A stretch of DNA of 64,000 nucleotides from Temnothorax longispinosus (GCF_030848805.1 NC_092362.1:22949020-23013019), one strand, 5' to 3'; numbered from the stretch's first letter, positions 1 through 13,700 are shown. A program made the numbers and translations. The notes: generated by a model from the letters alone, not told the origin.

Positions 1-97
1 TACTACCACTATTATTACTATTACAATTACTACTTATACTATTATTATTATTACTATGATTATTCTTACCGCTATTATTATTATTCATTGAACACAT

Positions 98-139
<42 letters not shown>

Positions 140-1932
140 TATATATTAATATTAATATGCTTAACGGTGTTTCTAGTGGATTAATTGATTAATTGATACT
201 TAAGATATATTAATAATATTAATAACGATCATAATGAGACATATATATAATATTATATATATACATAAATCTATATACAACACATATATATAATGATATA
301 ATGATGATAAGTTGATATGCTGATTACTATGATGATATAATATAGAGAAAAAATGGATCATTATTCGTAAAAATACACACTGGTATAGATTATGAGAAAT
401 TATGATTAAATAGAAAATGATATTGATGAAAAAAAAATTTTTTTTCCATCTTGTCAATCTCGAACTAATCTCGATCCCTTCACTTAATTTAGTTTGCACC
501 TTACATAGTTGCGTGTAACTATAATTTCATGTGGTTGAGAGACTTAAAACACTGCACAGCATAAATTTTTATTCCTATAGTGACGATCGCATTAGCATAG
601 AGTTATTATCGCAGGATGCTATATATGAGTGCCAGTGATCAGTTTGAATACCTCTCGTTTTTTAAAGAATTTTCTTTTAAAGAGAACAATTTATATATAT
701 ATAATTTAATATATATATATATAATTTGTATATATAATACATGGTGTGAATGACAGCGAGCATGCGAGTGCGCGAGAGAAGAGAGATTATACATGTGTCT
801 TTTTAGAAACTTTGATTGCGATGACGCATCTGTCCGTCGATCGATTCCCCTCGATCCCTCGGATCAGCGCCATCGATACACCGGTCCATCCGGTATATAC
901 GTTCCAGATGACCTTCTACTTTCTTTTTGCCGCTTCTGTTTTGCAATTACCTCACGCATTGCGATTCCCACCGTGCATACGCGATCATGTGCGCACAATC
1001 GAAATATACGACTGCGTCGACGTGCGAAAAATATTTCATTGGAAAAGTGATATATCGTGAATATAATTATATTTAAACGTGGAACGAGAATTTCTGACGC
1101 GTGCAAATTGATGCGTGCTCTTTATGGGGAAAGAAATTAACGAAATCGATATTGCGACAATTTTACGTATGCACGGTGTCCGCTGTCATTAACGAGAACG
1201 AAATTACAGAGGTGGTCCACTGTTAAAAAATATTGATCGGATTCTTTGGATTTTCCATTGTCGCAGGCAATTCAGAAACGTATCGGAAACGGTGGAAACA
1301 AGCTTTTAATTAGTGCAGTGTTTTATGCGCGTCCCAACGTACATATCCCGCCATGTTCTCTCGAATCTGAGGCGTTCTACATAATAATTTGTATATATTG
1401 AAAACAGAGCTCTGTTGCATTGGATACTGCTTTTTTTTTTTAATAACGAATTCTTTCTCGCGTTACGGGAAAGTCTCAGTTTCGAGTTGGCCTGGTACTA
1501 GACATGTCAGCACTTTCAGTATATTTACTTAAAGGTAATTTAATTCCTAATAGCGAAGCTATACGTCCAAATTGAATACAGATTTACTTTAAAAGCTTTT
1601 TTTTTTAGTTTCTTTTTTTTTAGTTTCCTGATTTCGTAATTGAGACATTTGTATCATTAGTGTTGACATGTTCATAAATCGAAGCTTAATCTCTAAGTAC
1701 ACTTAACCCATTAACCGGGCAGGCAGTTAAAATATTTCTCCGGCGTCCGTAATTTTAATGTGCGTATAATTTTTATACGTTAAAGATCGCAACATACGTA
1801 ACGTATTTCACATATTAATATGATACAATAGATATAATGGCACGTATGTAGATATAGATAGATATATATATATACACATATAGATGACGAAATAATCGTC
1901 CAAAAGTGCATCGATATGAAAATGGCACGAAA

Positions 1933-1983
<51 letters not shown>

Positions 1984-2490
1984 CTAAATAAACTCAGGAC
2001 AAATTTTTAGATAATACGATTTCTAATTTATAAGTTATTTGATATAGAGACGATTTGTGTGTTATAATAATGTACGATGTTGTTTTTGAATTCGTATATC
2101 ACATATTATCATACGTAAATAATAATTTTAGATAAGACTTAGATTATTAGGCTGCATTGAACATAGAATATATAATTACAGCGTTAATGTTACGAAAAGA
2201 AAAACTCGGTTAAAGGGTTAAATTAGGAGCTTCATAAGACCGTTCAGCCACTTGAAGTAAGACCATCCTCGAAGAGAAAAAGAAAACGCTCGAACCCTCT
2301 ATCCACCTCTTTCTCTCTCCATTCTTTTCCCTCTTATTCCTCTTCTGTCTCATTTTGTACTATCCCTCGACCGTTGCACGAAACTCGCTCGAGAGTTTTC
2401 CTCCAGAGGAGTGGCACTCGAGGGAGAAAAGTGCGTTTTTCAGACATGAAACGAGCTCTAACGATCTTCCCTACCTTTTTTTCCCCGCAG
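1..2490. other. Left flank: probable intron, microsatellites and one MITE
   Basis: AT-rich with (TA)n runs near 101-132 and 1936-1974. A moderately GC-richer patch (about 740-1130) has short open frames on both strands but no splice-supported exon or recognisable product. If the exon at 2491 is real, this is the end of its upstream intron. A TIR element lies at 1703-2221. Confidence 0.4.
1703..2221. mobile_element. piggyBac-like MITE (TTAA-flanked inverted termini)
   Basis: The left end reads TTAACCCATTAACCGGGC. The right end, reverse-complemented, reads TTAACCCTTTAACCGAG. The two match at most positions and both begin with TTAA, the target site of piggyBac-type transposases. The interior of about 500 bp is AT-rich, includes a (TA)n run and encodes nothing recognisable. 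Confidence 0.4.
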
Positions 2491-2624
2491 ACGTCCTCCC
2501 GATCCCCAAATTCAAAAACATCGAAACCGGAAGTCCGACCTTCATTCCCAACGGAGACGCAGCCCCTGGTCCCCAACGGTTCTCCTTGATCCAACATACG
2601 AATTACCATCCTTATAGACGCTAA
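2491..2624 (+). CDS. Candidate alternative last exon 1 of a DAZAP1/Hrb27C-like RNA-binding protein (partial gene)
   Basis: A long pyrimidine tract and CAG end at 2490. The exon enters with two bases that finish a split codon, then encodes 43 residues and stops TAA at 2622-2624. The end reads APGPQRFSLIQHTNYHPYRR. Known: human DAZAP1 ends in a closely similar FHPYRR tail, and Hrb27C is its fly relative (from memory). The exon is matched in length (134 nt), entry phase and last residues by the exon at 5327-5460, so I read the two as mutually exclusive last exons. The RNA-recognition motifs should lie left of the window and are not visible. The N-terminal part of this exon is not glycine-rich, unlike its partner, so it may be a degenerated copy. 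Confidence 0.5.
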
Positions 2625-3839
2625 AAAAAAGAAACCCGTCGACGTCGTCCGAACAGGCCGAGAGAGAAACAGGTTTTCATAAGTGCGCGAGTAAAACGGG
2701 AAAGGGAAAGAGTGCGAGAGTGGCGGAAAAGCGCAAGAGAATGCGAGAGAATGGCTGCAAGAGTGGAAACGCGCGCAACTTCCGGCCGGAATCTCCCCAC
2801 ATGCGCGTAACACACGTACCGGTTGTATCTTCATAGTTTCGATTATATATTGCAATTTGTTAATTTTATAGCGGTGACTTTGAGCTCGTTTCTCCAGCAA
2901 TCGAGAATGGCGCGCAGTAAGATTACCGAGTAAGGATTAATTAATTAAATTAGTCAGAAGTAAGTGTGTCTCGGTTTTATACAGTAAGATTAACTAAGCC
3001 ACCGTCACATATGTTAGCTGTACGATTTTTCATTATTAAGCTAACATTAAATTTTATCGCTTAACCTTTAGAGCGTAATATCTTTGTAGTAAGTCTTAAG
3101 GTGTGTCCCGCTTTTTTATGGATATACATGTGTTACTCTAATTGTGACGATGTTTCTATAATTGTCTTAAGTAATTAAACGTTAAAGGTATATAAGCCGT
3201 TAAACGATAGATTCATTTAACGCTTTTCAATTGCGAATGCTAGGAGATAACAACCGAGACACGATGTCACTGTTACGGTCTTCGAGAAAATTTAATTTAT
3301 TACAATCATTTTATTGTTTTTTTTTTACGTAATATTTAAATTCTTTAGTTTCTAGTTAGACAAAATTGGGATAGAATATCACGATTATAAACTATTAATT
3401 AAATAAATTTAATTATTCGCTTCGCATCGCTGGGTTAGTTTCAGAAAGTAACTTTTTTTTTCAATTTGATGATACTTGACCGACATATTTTTGTCAGTGC
3501 AAAAACGTTAAAGATTGATAAAGATAAGATTGAATTGGAAAGCGTTGAAAGAGAATCTATCGTGATGACACTCCGGTTTTATGCCTGCCGTGAACGGATC
3601 GGTAAGGTCGGTGCGAACGAATTGACCTCGCTTTTCAGGCGTCCCTTTTTTGCAAATTAGTCACGAACTCTCGTCGCGATCCGAAACTCGTCCGGAGGTC
3701 CTAAAAAGCCGCCGCTATGATGCACGCTCGGATCTCTCGGATACGGAAGAAAGATGTGTGGTAGCCTCTTATACGAGATCTAGGTCGGTGATGTTAATTT
3801 AGCCCGTTCGCTTTCGAGTTTTCGAATTACTCCGCAAAA

Positions 3840-3990
3840 CTCCATCCGTCCGTTCATCCATACCATCCATCTGCCCACCCATCCAAGTATTCGTCTATTC
3901 ATCTATCCATCCATTCAGTCATCCGTTATCTATATTTGATCCATCTATTTATTTATCTATCCATCTATTCGTCCGCCCATCCATTCTGCG
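3840..3990. repeat. Degenerate (ATCC)n tetranucleotide tract
   Basis: Repeated CCATC, TCCAT, CGTCC and CTATC units run through about 150 bp, interrupted by substitutions. It looks like an old tetranucleotide microsatellite. Confidence 0.75.
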
Positions 3991-4167
3991 CCTCAGATCG
4001 TTTTAGAAGCGAGACATATGTTCTCTGATCCTACACAAAGCACCTTTAAACTGCTTACCTCGGATTTTCTTTCACTTTTGCTCGCTCCAAATATCTTCTC
4101 TCTTCTGTCTTTTTTTGTTTTTATTTTACTTTGTCACATTGCTACTTGTCGTCTCTGTGTATCTAAT

Positions 4168-4181
4168 ATATACATATATAA

Positions 4182-4234
<53 letters not shown>
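4168..4234. repeat. (TA)n microsatellite
   Basis: Alternating TA with a few AAAT interruptions, becoming pure near its right end. It gives rise to a spurious Ile-Tyr repeat reading frame. Confidence 0.9.
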
Positions 4235-4238
<4 letters not shown>

Positions 4239-5326
4239 CAGAAAAGTTGGTCAATTATTTATAAATCCAAGCAATTTAAATAAAGGCAATATTTTATTAA
4301 AGTTTTTTGCATTTCCTATTATTTATCTTTTTTTAAATCGATTCCATTTTAACAGATATATTTCTTTAAAAATAAAACCTTTGTTAAAATTATGATTGAA
4401 AATCTGATGCTTTATCTTGTACAATTATTATCAATTTGCATAGCGTAATTTTCTCATATAAAGTGTTTATTTTTGCTTATATATCGCGAATCATATTTTT
4501 TAATTGTTTGTAAAGTTATTTGATTAACTTTACTTATATTCATCTTTCTGATTTTTTAGTAATATTGATTTCTAAAATTAAACCAAATATAAAATTCAAC
4601 CAAAGCTATTTTTATGATCGCAATGTGCTATTAATAATAATAATAATAATAATAAAACACATAAGTTGTAATTATTATTTTATTATCAAATTGGTAATTA
4701 CTTGATCTCAAATGTTTATCTAAATTATCGATTAAATTTGGAGTGTGTGAAAACTTTAGATTGCCCTGCTTAGTCTCCGTTCTCCGTTCTAACTTCTTTT
4801 CTCAGCTAATCCCGACACTCTTAATTCTTTGCAGTCCTATATCACGTTAAAAATATTACCGTATCTCCAAGCTGCTACAATATTCCGCAACAAAGGATAC
4901 TTTTAACAACTTGGAAGTAACACAAACATGTATTTAATCATTTGAACTAACAAATATCTAAATACACGAACCTTAATAAATTATTCAAATAATTAATTAG
5001 TTATTTATTAACGCTCAAATTTATATATCAGATTTACATTGGCGGCCAATGCATATATCTACAAAGGATTTACACGCAATAGTAAAAGCATTGTATTACG
5101 AAAATTTTATCTATTTTCGATCACAATGATTAACATTTGTGATTCGGGTTGCAAAGAGTTAAGCTTCCATTGTTTTTCACGTGTCTCAGGTCTCCTATCG
5201 AGGATCAGTCTCTTGAGTTATTGTAGAAATAACGCGAGCCACTGCTCTGTTACCACCCTCTCCGATTACGTCCTCTTGCCACGTCCTGGCACGCAGTACT
5301 ATGTTCTTTTATGCGATTCTACACAG

Positions 5327-5460
5327 GCGCCAGATATGGATCGTCGTCGAGCGTTCCTGCTGCGCCAGGAACCGACAACTACGGCGGTGCCGGTGGGCCC
5401 CAAAGGGGTTACACAGGATCCACGTCGAGCACCAACAATTATCATCCTTATCGCCGCTAG
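5327..5460 (+). CDS. Candidate alternative last exon 2 of a DAZAP1/Hrb27C-like RNA-binding protein (partial gene)
   Basis: An acceptor (pyrimidine-rich tract then ACACAG, 5321-5326) precedes a 134-nt exon: two bases of a split codon, 43 codons, stop TAG at 5458-5460. The peptide is rich in Gly, Ser, Tyr and Pro (segments RYGSSSSVPAAPG, NYGGAGGPQRGY, STNNYHPYRR). This is typical of hnRNP low-complexity tails. The final HPYRR resembles the DAZAP1 C-terminus. The two competing frames are open over the same stretch, but only this frame gives a recognisable tail and a splice-compatible start. What follows is probably 3' UTR. Upstream exons are outside the window, so the gene name is inference. Confidence 0.6.
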
Positions 5461-8289
5461 AAGGAATAAGACAGAATCCCGGTCTCGGCTTTGGTTCCGA
5501 GATCACCTTCTTCCCCTCTTTGTTGCTAACGTATACACATTCGTATGCATACTTACTATTGAAATAGTTTGTAATAGAATACACCCGCCCTATTTTACTT
5601 TAAGTCTGCATTGGAGAAAAACTCGTCAAGAAAAAAGGATCGGCATATGGTACTTCGTGGGACGAGCGAGGGAGAAACAAGTGCGAACAATCGAAGAAGG
5701 CGCAACGTTACTTGCCGCAAATTTACTCGACGTCGGCTTGTATAGGTGTATTCAACGGAGAAAAAGGGAGAAGATTTGCGGAAATCGCGACGGAAAACCC
5801 AGTTCGACGATACATCCGTTACGGCGGATCGAGCGGTGTCAAGTAGATTTAAGGTTTAACACGACACTTCATTGATTGGTGCCACTCGCGAGGTCGTACG
5901 TGTCGAGATACTTTTATGTACGTGTAGCGAAGTGCCGATTGAAGTTTAAAATTGATTTTAGACCACTTGACTTTTCGTCCTGAATATATCTCGCGCGCAC
6001 CTAAAATGCGAATCGAGCTTTTGAACGAAGTCGAGAGAATGCACGGGCTTTTACAATTGAGATTAAACATTATAATTGCTATTGATTGATTTCTAAGAAT
6101 TTTATATATTGGATAACTATAAAAAAATTATATACATAATATAATGTAATTATAATTATATGGATAGTGACGATTTTCTACAAAAAGTTCCATTTTTCCC
6201 CAGTAGAATAACATTTAAGTCTAAACATTTGCAATACATCTATTGATAAATAGACTCGTGAGAACTTATCAATGATCTGTCATTAATATAATATACATAT
6301 ATATTTTTGGCAGGTTTAAACGTACAAAACTCTTACAGCGATTGACTTGTGTTTAGCATTTCTCTTTTTCACTATTTCGAAACGCGCGCACGTTTGCATG
6401 CCTTGCGTGTCCGGATTAAGCGACAGACAGCGAGCCTCGGCACCTGGATTTTGGAAGATGCAGATAAAGAACAAGCTAAACAGCTTGTGTGATTGTGAAT
6501 ATATATATTAACGTCGATGCACGTTCACGGATTGGTTTACACGCAAGTTAGAATTGTACCGCGGACTAGTGTAAGAAATAGTAAAGTAACGCATCCTTAT
6601 CCTTGCGTCCCCTTTATCGAAAAGTGTCGTAAAACAATGGAGGAAACAGTCAATCGGACGGATAAACGAACCATCGACGGTCGTGTTGCAAGAATACACG
6701 ACGGCTGTACCGTGGAAGACGATATTTTTTTTCTTTTATTTTTATTTATGTGCCGTACAGCTTGAGAGATCGACTTGAGGGCTCTCCATTAATTAGGTTT
6801 ATTTTCAACGGCAGCGTTCATCCTACCGTGTTAAGTCTCTTCCGAGTTCTCTTTCATTTTCGTTTGGGGGCGATCAGATTGTCGCTTTCTCCTCCACCCT
6901 TTTCGTGTTTCCTTCCAATTATTAATTGTCGCGCGCGCGACGACAGCGTTAGAATATGGTAACCTAATACTTTCTTTTTTTCGATTTTTGCCGTAGGGAG
7001 TTTATTTGCTAGACGTCCTGTTCATTTTACTGACTGGATGACGTGAGGTTTGTGGACTTGAGGTAAAAAAGAGTTAAAAGCGCGCGTCAAGTTTAACGCA
7101 TTGCGAGCACACAGATGTGACCCCCGATCATTCGACACGATCCTCTCGATATTTTTTTTCCTTTTCTTCTTTTCGCGGTTAGTCTCGCTTTCAAAGTCTC
7201 AGAGCATCCGAGGAAATACACTTTTTTCCGATTTTCACAATCAGTTAGATTAAAAATTATATTTACTTAGGGCAATTAACACTGTCGTCCGCGACGTTAT
7301 TAACGAGAATGCAATAATGCATTGAGTTGCGTTATATCGATATTGTCAAATTATTTATTTGTTTATAGAATCGATTGTTTTCAAAAGCCAGAGCGTATTC
7401 GTATACAGAAATCCGGAGAAATGAATTAATCTGTGCGTTTCAATTTGAAAAGTATATTGCATTTGTCTTAATACAGCTCTCCCGTCGTTATTTCAAGGCC
7501 CTATTTGCAAAGGCTCGTTATAACGAATGGAGCGAGCGCGAATTATCCTGCAGCAAAAAAATTGCGTAAGGTCAAAACGCCAAATGTATTTACTAAAAAT
7601 TGCGATAGTGGTTTAAGGGATAAGAGTAGCGTTTTAGACACGGAGATACATTTATACGCATGTACACTTGTAAAATGTACTCGACTGTAAAATAGGGGAT
7701 GAGGAATATAGGGCCCCGACCGCGTGTTTTACGAGACACGCGCGTCGACTTATATTTCGTGATGCATCTGCGTCCCGGTACACGTACATACCTCCGCGAT
7801 GAATTTCGAAAAGAGATCCTGAAGATTTTTGTGACAACGAAGGAAGACACGCATTAGGATATACAGTCGTGTAACGCGTCTAATGATAATATTAACTAAA
7901 GAGTTATAGAATAATACCCGTCGCGATACGACTGCTGTTGATGGCACCATCTCCATTTCTCTACTATTCGCCACTCTAATACCATATTATTGTTTATAGT
8001 ATTTTGTTACATACTGTCGAACCAAGAAGCTAGCAACAGATGCATTCTTTTATAGCATAGAGTAATTGATATTCCATACGGATTAATAAACGTTCACATT
8101 TTAATAGAAAACGCTTTGGAGTTGTCAATTATTTACGAATCACCCTATATATCACTTTGTCTTGCTCGACGTTCTACTTTGATTCTTTTTCCTTTCAGCT
8201 TGGTTTCTTGTTTGTAATTTTGGGAGTGAAAGCTGCGTTTTTTCTTGAAAATTTGAACTTATTTATCAAGACAAGTTATACCAAGTAAT
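5461..8289. other. Probable 3' UTR and intergenic sequence after the hnRNP-like last exon
   Basis: GC content falls gradually to the right. Short open frames exist on both strands but none has splice support or a known motif. An AATAAA at 8085-8090 is one possible polyadenylation signal if the UTR is long. This is weak evidence. Confidence 0.3.
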
Positions 8290-8372
8290 AATAGGTTGGC
8301 AAATAAGTTCGTTCGGTTTTTTGTATTGTATACCAGTCAAAAAAACCGAACGAACTTATTTGCCAACCTAAT
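8290..8372. mobile_element. Mariner-type end-to-end palindrome (internally deleted element)
   Basis: Two arms of about 33 bp containing AGGTTGGCAAATAAGTTCGT are almost perfect inverted copies around a loop of about 17 bp. The arm resembles mariner/Tc1 terminal repeats (AGGTTGGC...AATAAGT). Only the ends remain, so this is a minimal non-autonomous derivative. Confidence 0.6.
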
Positions 8373-10479
8373 ACCATGCGACTCTCTGCGGGTCGCGATG
8401 GTGAGACTCCCCAGGTATATGCCCGCCTAGCTCTCATCATCCGATGAGATGATGAGATCATCGGTGGGAGCGTCGATCGGGGCGATGAATATTGTTGTCG
8501 AATTTGTTTATATACTAAGTCGGCGCGGTCGAGCGCTCGCGAGAAAACGCGGTTAATTAGTGTGGTGCCATCTTTGGTGGGGGCACGCGCGGCCACCACA
8601 ATCAATTCAGTCAATCAATGGCGCTACAATCCAAGTCGAACCTCGGCCGTCTCATAATTTTTGAGATTTCGAAATAAGATTTTGTTTCCTGAGAATAGGT
8701 TGTCAGCCTTGAAGGTCGTCGGTTTCCTCTCCAAAAACCATCATTCTGCGCCACGATCGCCACACAATACAACTTATTATAATAAGTATGAATAATTTTA
8801 AAAACCTACGTTATTCTACACATTATATAATTTATATAATGTTTGCAACAATAACATATACGATGATATACAGAATACAACGATTTATTACATCAAGACG
8901 AGATATGTACATTGTTGTAAAATCGTACTTTCAGAAAGCAGCTTCGGAAGTCCATGATTTTTTTTTATAATCCATACGGTAAGTATGTACTCACCTATAT
9001 TTCATATTATCGCATTGTTAATAATTATTTTAATTTTGTGAGATGATTGAAAGTATAGACAAAATGCAGAAAAATTATTTTCGCATTTAATTATTTCTTG
9101 ATAGTTTTTTTATTATGTAGTTCTCATCAACGTTATAAAATTATGTAAGCTAAATGTGATAGAGAAGAAATTATTTGCTTTTTGCTTAAAAATTTATTAT
9201 GTATTTGATTTTGTGTAATCAAAAGTTTCATATATATATAACTTTTAATTTATATAATTCTGCGAAAGATGAAATTACGCGCGTACAATGTTATCGTTCG
9301 TAGTTAGATCTAAATTTGTAAGTTTCAGATATGTAGATTGTCTCTCTTTCTCGAGAACCGTGCGATAATCGCTATGGATTTTACATTACATTCCTTATTC
9401 GAGGTCTAATAGGTCTAATCTAATAAACTGTTATCACATCGAAAGCCCTGCAAAATTTACTCTCACACTTACTCTATGCGTTATTAATATTATTCCGAAA
9501 AGTCTGTACATTCGATTGTTACTTTGATTTTACAATTGTATCGCTTTTTCGATGGCTTCTGTGTCCTAACTGTACTTTTGTTTCTATAATACGAATTACG
9601 GAGGCGCTTCTCTAATATAAAAGAATCGCGAAAGTAAAACGGAAATGTGATAGTCCGCCTGAATTAAGATTAGCTTAGGACGGCTTGGTTTCGTACATAT
9701 AATTATTCAAATACTCCATTTTAAGTATTTCTCTTTTTGCACATATTATTTGTATATAATTCAAATATCTTCTTCACCGTTGTCGCGTCATGTAAATGAT
9801 ATTTAACCCAGCGACGATATAACAGGTCTATAGACTTTTTTAAAGTGAGTAACTCTAAAGTGAAACTACTGTATGTAATTATAATCTTCAATCAACTTGT
9901 CTAGAATACGATAGGATAAGATTATACAATCTTCCTGATCCAAAAAATTGTGAATAATTTATTATGAATTTCATTTTCTTTAGAATTTTTTAATTACGTG
10001 ATTTTTTACACAATAACACCGACAGATTAATTTTATTTATGACGAGTCTTACTTTGAGTTAAGTTCGAACGTTTTTTTTTTACTAAAAAGTTTGCGAGTA
10101 TTGATGTAAACTCTCGTCGAATTATATGCCTGAAATTTTATAAAGAAAAATTCTTATTCTCTCGAAATGATCTATGACAGCTATAGCTTTGCCATAAAAT
10201 TATATATTCGTTATTTGGGTCCTAATAATTTGGTGTAACATTACGTATCATTGGTACAAAAGGCATTTATACAATCGTATATACTTTTTTCTTTTTCTTT
10301 CTCATAAATTCTTCGTTAATGACATTCGCCAAGTTCGTTGAACTCTCCTCATTACATTGCAAGTAAGCTTTTAACGAGAACAGCTATTATATCGTAAATT
10401 ACAATATCCATTCGTTACATTTTCATATATCATATGTGTGTGTAGAATTAACGTGTGAGCACTTGGCACTTGTAAACAT
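8373..10479. other. Intergenic stretch downstream of the ankyrin/death-domain gene
   Basis: 8373-8620 is GC-rich and includes a local ATGAGATGATGAGATCATC-type repeat. It might be the remains of a retroelement LTR, but I cannot show paired ends. The rest is AT-rich. On the - strand, an AATAAA-like word near 10030 could serve the ankyrin gene's 3' end. Confidence 0.3.
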
Positions 10480-10562
10480 TCACGTGATGGAGCATTTGTG
10501 ACATCGTTGTCCTTTCGATTTCTTACCGTCGTCTCCCTGCTCCACCTGTTTGCGAATGGAAT
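10480..10562 (-). CDS. ankdd1a-like exon 13 (C-terminus and stop)
   Basis: Acceptor CATTTTGCAG, then DSIRKQVEQGDDGKKSKGQR, CHKCSIT and TGA at 10480-10482. The tail is basic with a C-x-x-C pair. Confidence 0.85.
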
Positions 10563-10748
10563 CTGCAAAATGGGTGAAAGCAAATAGAATCTCTTTGTTG
10601 GAAAATCTATTCAATATGAAATTCAATCTTAGACATATCACGCGTATTATTATTATCTCTATAAACGCCAGTGGCGCTGTAGTCCATTGTTATCTTCGTG
10701 GATAAGGGATATTTTTATTGTGCACGGCAAGAAGTTTGTTGAGATAAC

Positions 10749-10792
<44 letters not shown>

Positions 10793-13700
10793 AATGAATT
10801 TATACCAGCAACTGCTTTCTTGTTCACCGCTGATAAAGCTTCACAGAGCTCTTTTATCAATGGTATGTCTGGATTCAATCCGGAGGCCCAGATCATTAAC
10901 ATTCGAAATCCGTGCTCCTTGTAACTCGAGGAACCTGCAATTGAGGCTTTATCGTCCTTTTCATAAAGCTGCTCTAGACGCACTATAGAAATATCGAGGT
11001 ACAAATTCTACACGTAAGTATATGTATATAATCCGTAATTAATTTTGTGTTAGTCACTTTATCATACGTTCCCAGGTAGCAGGATGATGTTTAAAGACGT
11101 CTTATTGAATTTAGAGAACATAATTAAAAGGTTATTAATACGTCATTTGAAGTCACTCTGCTACCTGGGTTGTGATATAATGTATGATGTATATTTATTA
11201 TTATTTTCCGAATTATTATTTTGCGAGTAACGTATATTTACTTTTGTATCTCGATGGATTGGTATAAATCTAAGTTTTCAAATGATTATGTTTTTCCATC
11301 TTTAACTGAGTCCTAAAATTTTTAAATGTGAATTTTAATTAATACCTTAAAACTAATGATGTAAAATGTATGAAAATCACAGAGATGTATGATAAATAAT
11401 TATCATATCGATCGATATGTCTCAAGAAATAATTATGAGAGCCTATAACGACTCATAATACCGATTTACCCGTATACTGATGCTCGATAGCTCTGATCTG
11501 CTCGGGGGTGAAAGCCCAATGAAAGGCCAACTTTTTCCAGTCTCCAGGTGCCAGTTGCTTGTAGGCCAATTTCCATAAAACGGATCGAACTTGCTCCGTG
11601 AGGCGGCCGTTGTTGCTGGAGATGCTGCCACCGCGCGATCCTTCCCTCCACCATCTTCGCGCCGGAGTCAGCTCTCGGACCTCCTTGTCAGAATTCGAGA
11701 TTTCCTGAATTTCAGTTTTTTGTTTTTATTATCCGACTTTAATTTAATGTGTGTAGAACAAATAGAGCATGTGGTGACTGATTTATTTTGTTTGTTTGTT
11801 ATTTAAATTTGAACTCGCATCAAATTCATGCTTTTTATTGGAACAATACCTGGAGCAATATACAATTTTCGTGTGAGTGAATATATAATAATTCAATAGA
11901 AAAATAAAGAGCGCCACAAGCAAACTAAACAAATTTAAATTGAAAATTGAAAATTTTCGCGATTAAAATATGTGAGATACTACGTCATATTGCGTATTTT
12001 TTTTTAACATTATCGAAATTTCAAGGTTTGTAAAAGTAGCTTACGGCGTCTAGGCCAGGAGGTGAAAGGACAGACGAACGACGTTAAACGAAATTCTTAT
12101 AACTACGGCGGACGTGTGCCTACCGGGGTCGGATAATCCAATCTGGCGGTCTTAATGATCATGTCGACGATGGCCGTGAAACTGCCCCTCGCTGCGATGT
12201 AAAGTGGCGTCCGGCCGCTCTGCGAACATCAGGATAAACTTCGGGTTAACTTTATTATCGAGTTCGCGACGGTTGCCGTCAGTCTGGCACCCATATCGCG
12301 TTAACCGCAGCGCGACTGGATCAGGGGAATAAGGCGTTCGGAGCTTTCTGCAAATAGCGCAAGTCAATTTCCCGTGGCACGTGTCACATTGTCGACCTCC
12401 TCTCTCCCCCATCCCGCCTCGTGCTGTGCACGCGCGACAGACTTTTCGTCCGATGTGTTAATTAAGGGTGGGATGTTATATTATTGGAGCTGTGTGTCAT
12501 GAGATTAAATCTTTTATCCTTTTGCAGCGCTTCTCCATGCAAAGCAAAAAGTTGTAAGAAACAAAATATTGAGTCGTTAAGTCTTTTTGTTATTTTGCAT
12601 TATTGTTCAAATTAATGTTTTAATAAACGACGAACGTAACATGCGAATTCTCATCATGTTTCTAGTTCTTTATTTTGCTAGTATACTTTTATTAATTTTA
12701 TCAACATTTTTATACATACTGCTATTTGATTTCTATTTTTATTAATATTGTCAAGATTATTGTAGCTATTTGTTCATGTGGAACAATAATTGTTAATAAA
12801 CGATAACGTTATTGAATTACTTGATCAAATTTAAAGCATTACAACGCAACGTAGGAGGTCACTATTAAAGCAGATCTGTTAATTAAGGGACATTATCAAA
12901 GAATGCAATAATATACAAAGAGTATTTAAGAGTTATTTTTTAGCTTGTAACAATATTTCAGCGCTTCTTTTGATTTACGGAGATTTAATTAGATTCTTTT
13001 TTTAATTAGTTGTTATGTCTTTGGAACCTTCTTTCGCATCATAAGAATTACGACTTGACTTGTCAAGCGGATTTAGTGATTAGTTTATATAAGTAAAGTT
13101 TAATTGATTTATTGAATAATTTGTGCTCGATTATAATTCTACCGTAGATCAAGCTCTAAATTCATGGCATAGCCATTTATTCAATAAAACGAGACAATGT
13201 CCACAAATGATTTAGTCAAGCGTCGATAATATGGGGTTGGAGTATAAACGGATTTAGTTAATTATATCGTCAAAGGATATAACACGATAATATCCAATTC
13301 TCTCAATTATTACGGTACAATACTTGGACGGTATTTACCTGTTCTTTCTGCTCGATATTCGCGCCTGCTGCAAGAAGTAATTCGCAGATATCCGTATGTC
13401 CCATCTCGGCCGCGATATGTATGGACGATTGGAGCCTCTGAAGCAAATCGATAGGAAACAGAAAAATTAAACAATCCTATTACAAGTTTTCCGATATTGA
13501 TACCGCGAGTGTGATTGTAAAAATTTCATTTTCAGTTTGGAGATTAGCAAACGTAATATTGTTTGCGTAGAGTGAAATAAGTTTATGCAACCTTATTTCT
13601 CATGGCATTAATAATACAATGATTATTAGGAGTTTAATTAATTAAAATTATAATAATATAATATAATAATGAAAAGGGATTAAATACACAAAATGTAGTC

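Larger units (their letters stand above)
2625..5326. other. Stretch between the two alternative last exons
   Basis: It would be 3' UTR for the first exon and intron for the second. It holds a degenerate ATCC/TCCA tetranucleotide tract (3840-3990), a (TA)n run (about 4190-4233) and AT-rich sequence with several AATAAA-like words (for example near 3403). I see no coding exon. Confidence 0.4.

Noticed and set aside
2334..2900. 188-codon - strand ORF
   Set aside because: It is antisense to the candidate exon at 2491-2624, in a locally GC-rich patch, with no motif or splice context.
5039..5875. 278-codon + strand ORF overlapping the hnRNP-like last exon
   Set aside because: It is in a different frame from the splice-supported, family-like exon and runs through intron and 3' UTR. 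Its sequence is low in recognisable features.
8276..8614. 112-codon - strand ORF
   Set aside because: It runs through the mariner palindrome and an unrelated GC-rich patch, so it cannot be a single functional coding unit.
10690..11004. Longer - strand frame around the death-domain exon
   Set aside because: The left extension is intron with an AAT microsatellite. The right extension beyond 10934 would need a TTG start and breaks alignment with the death-domain family.
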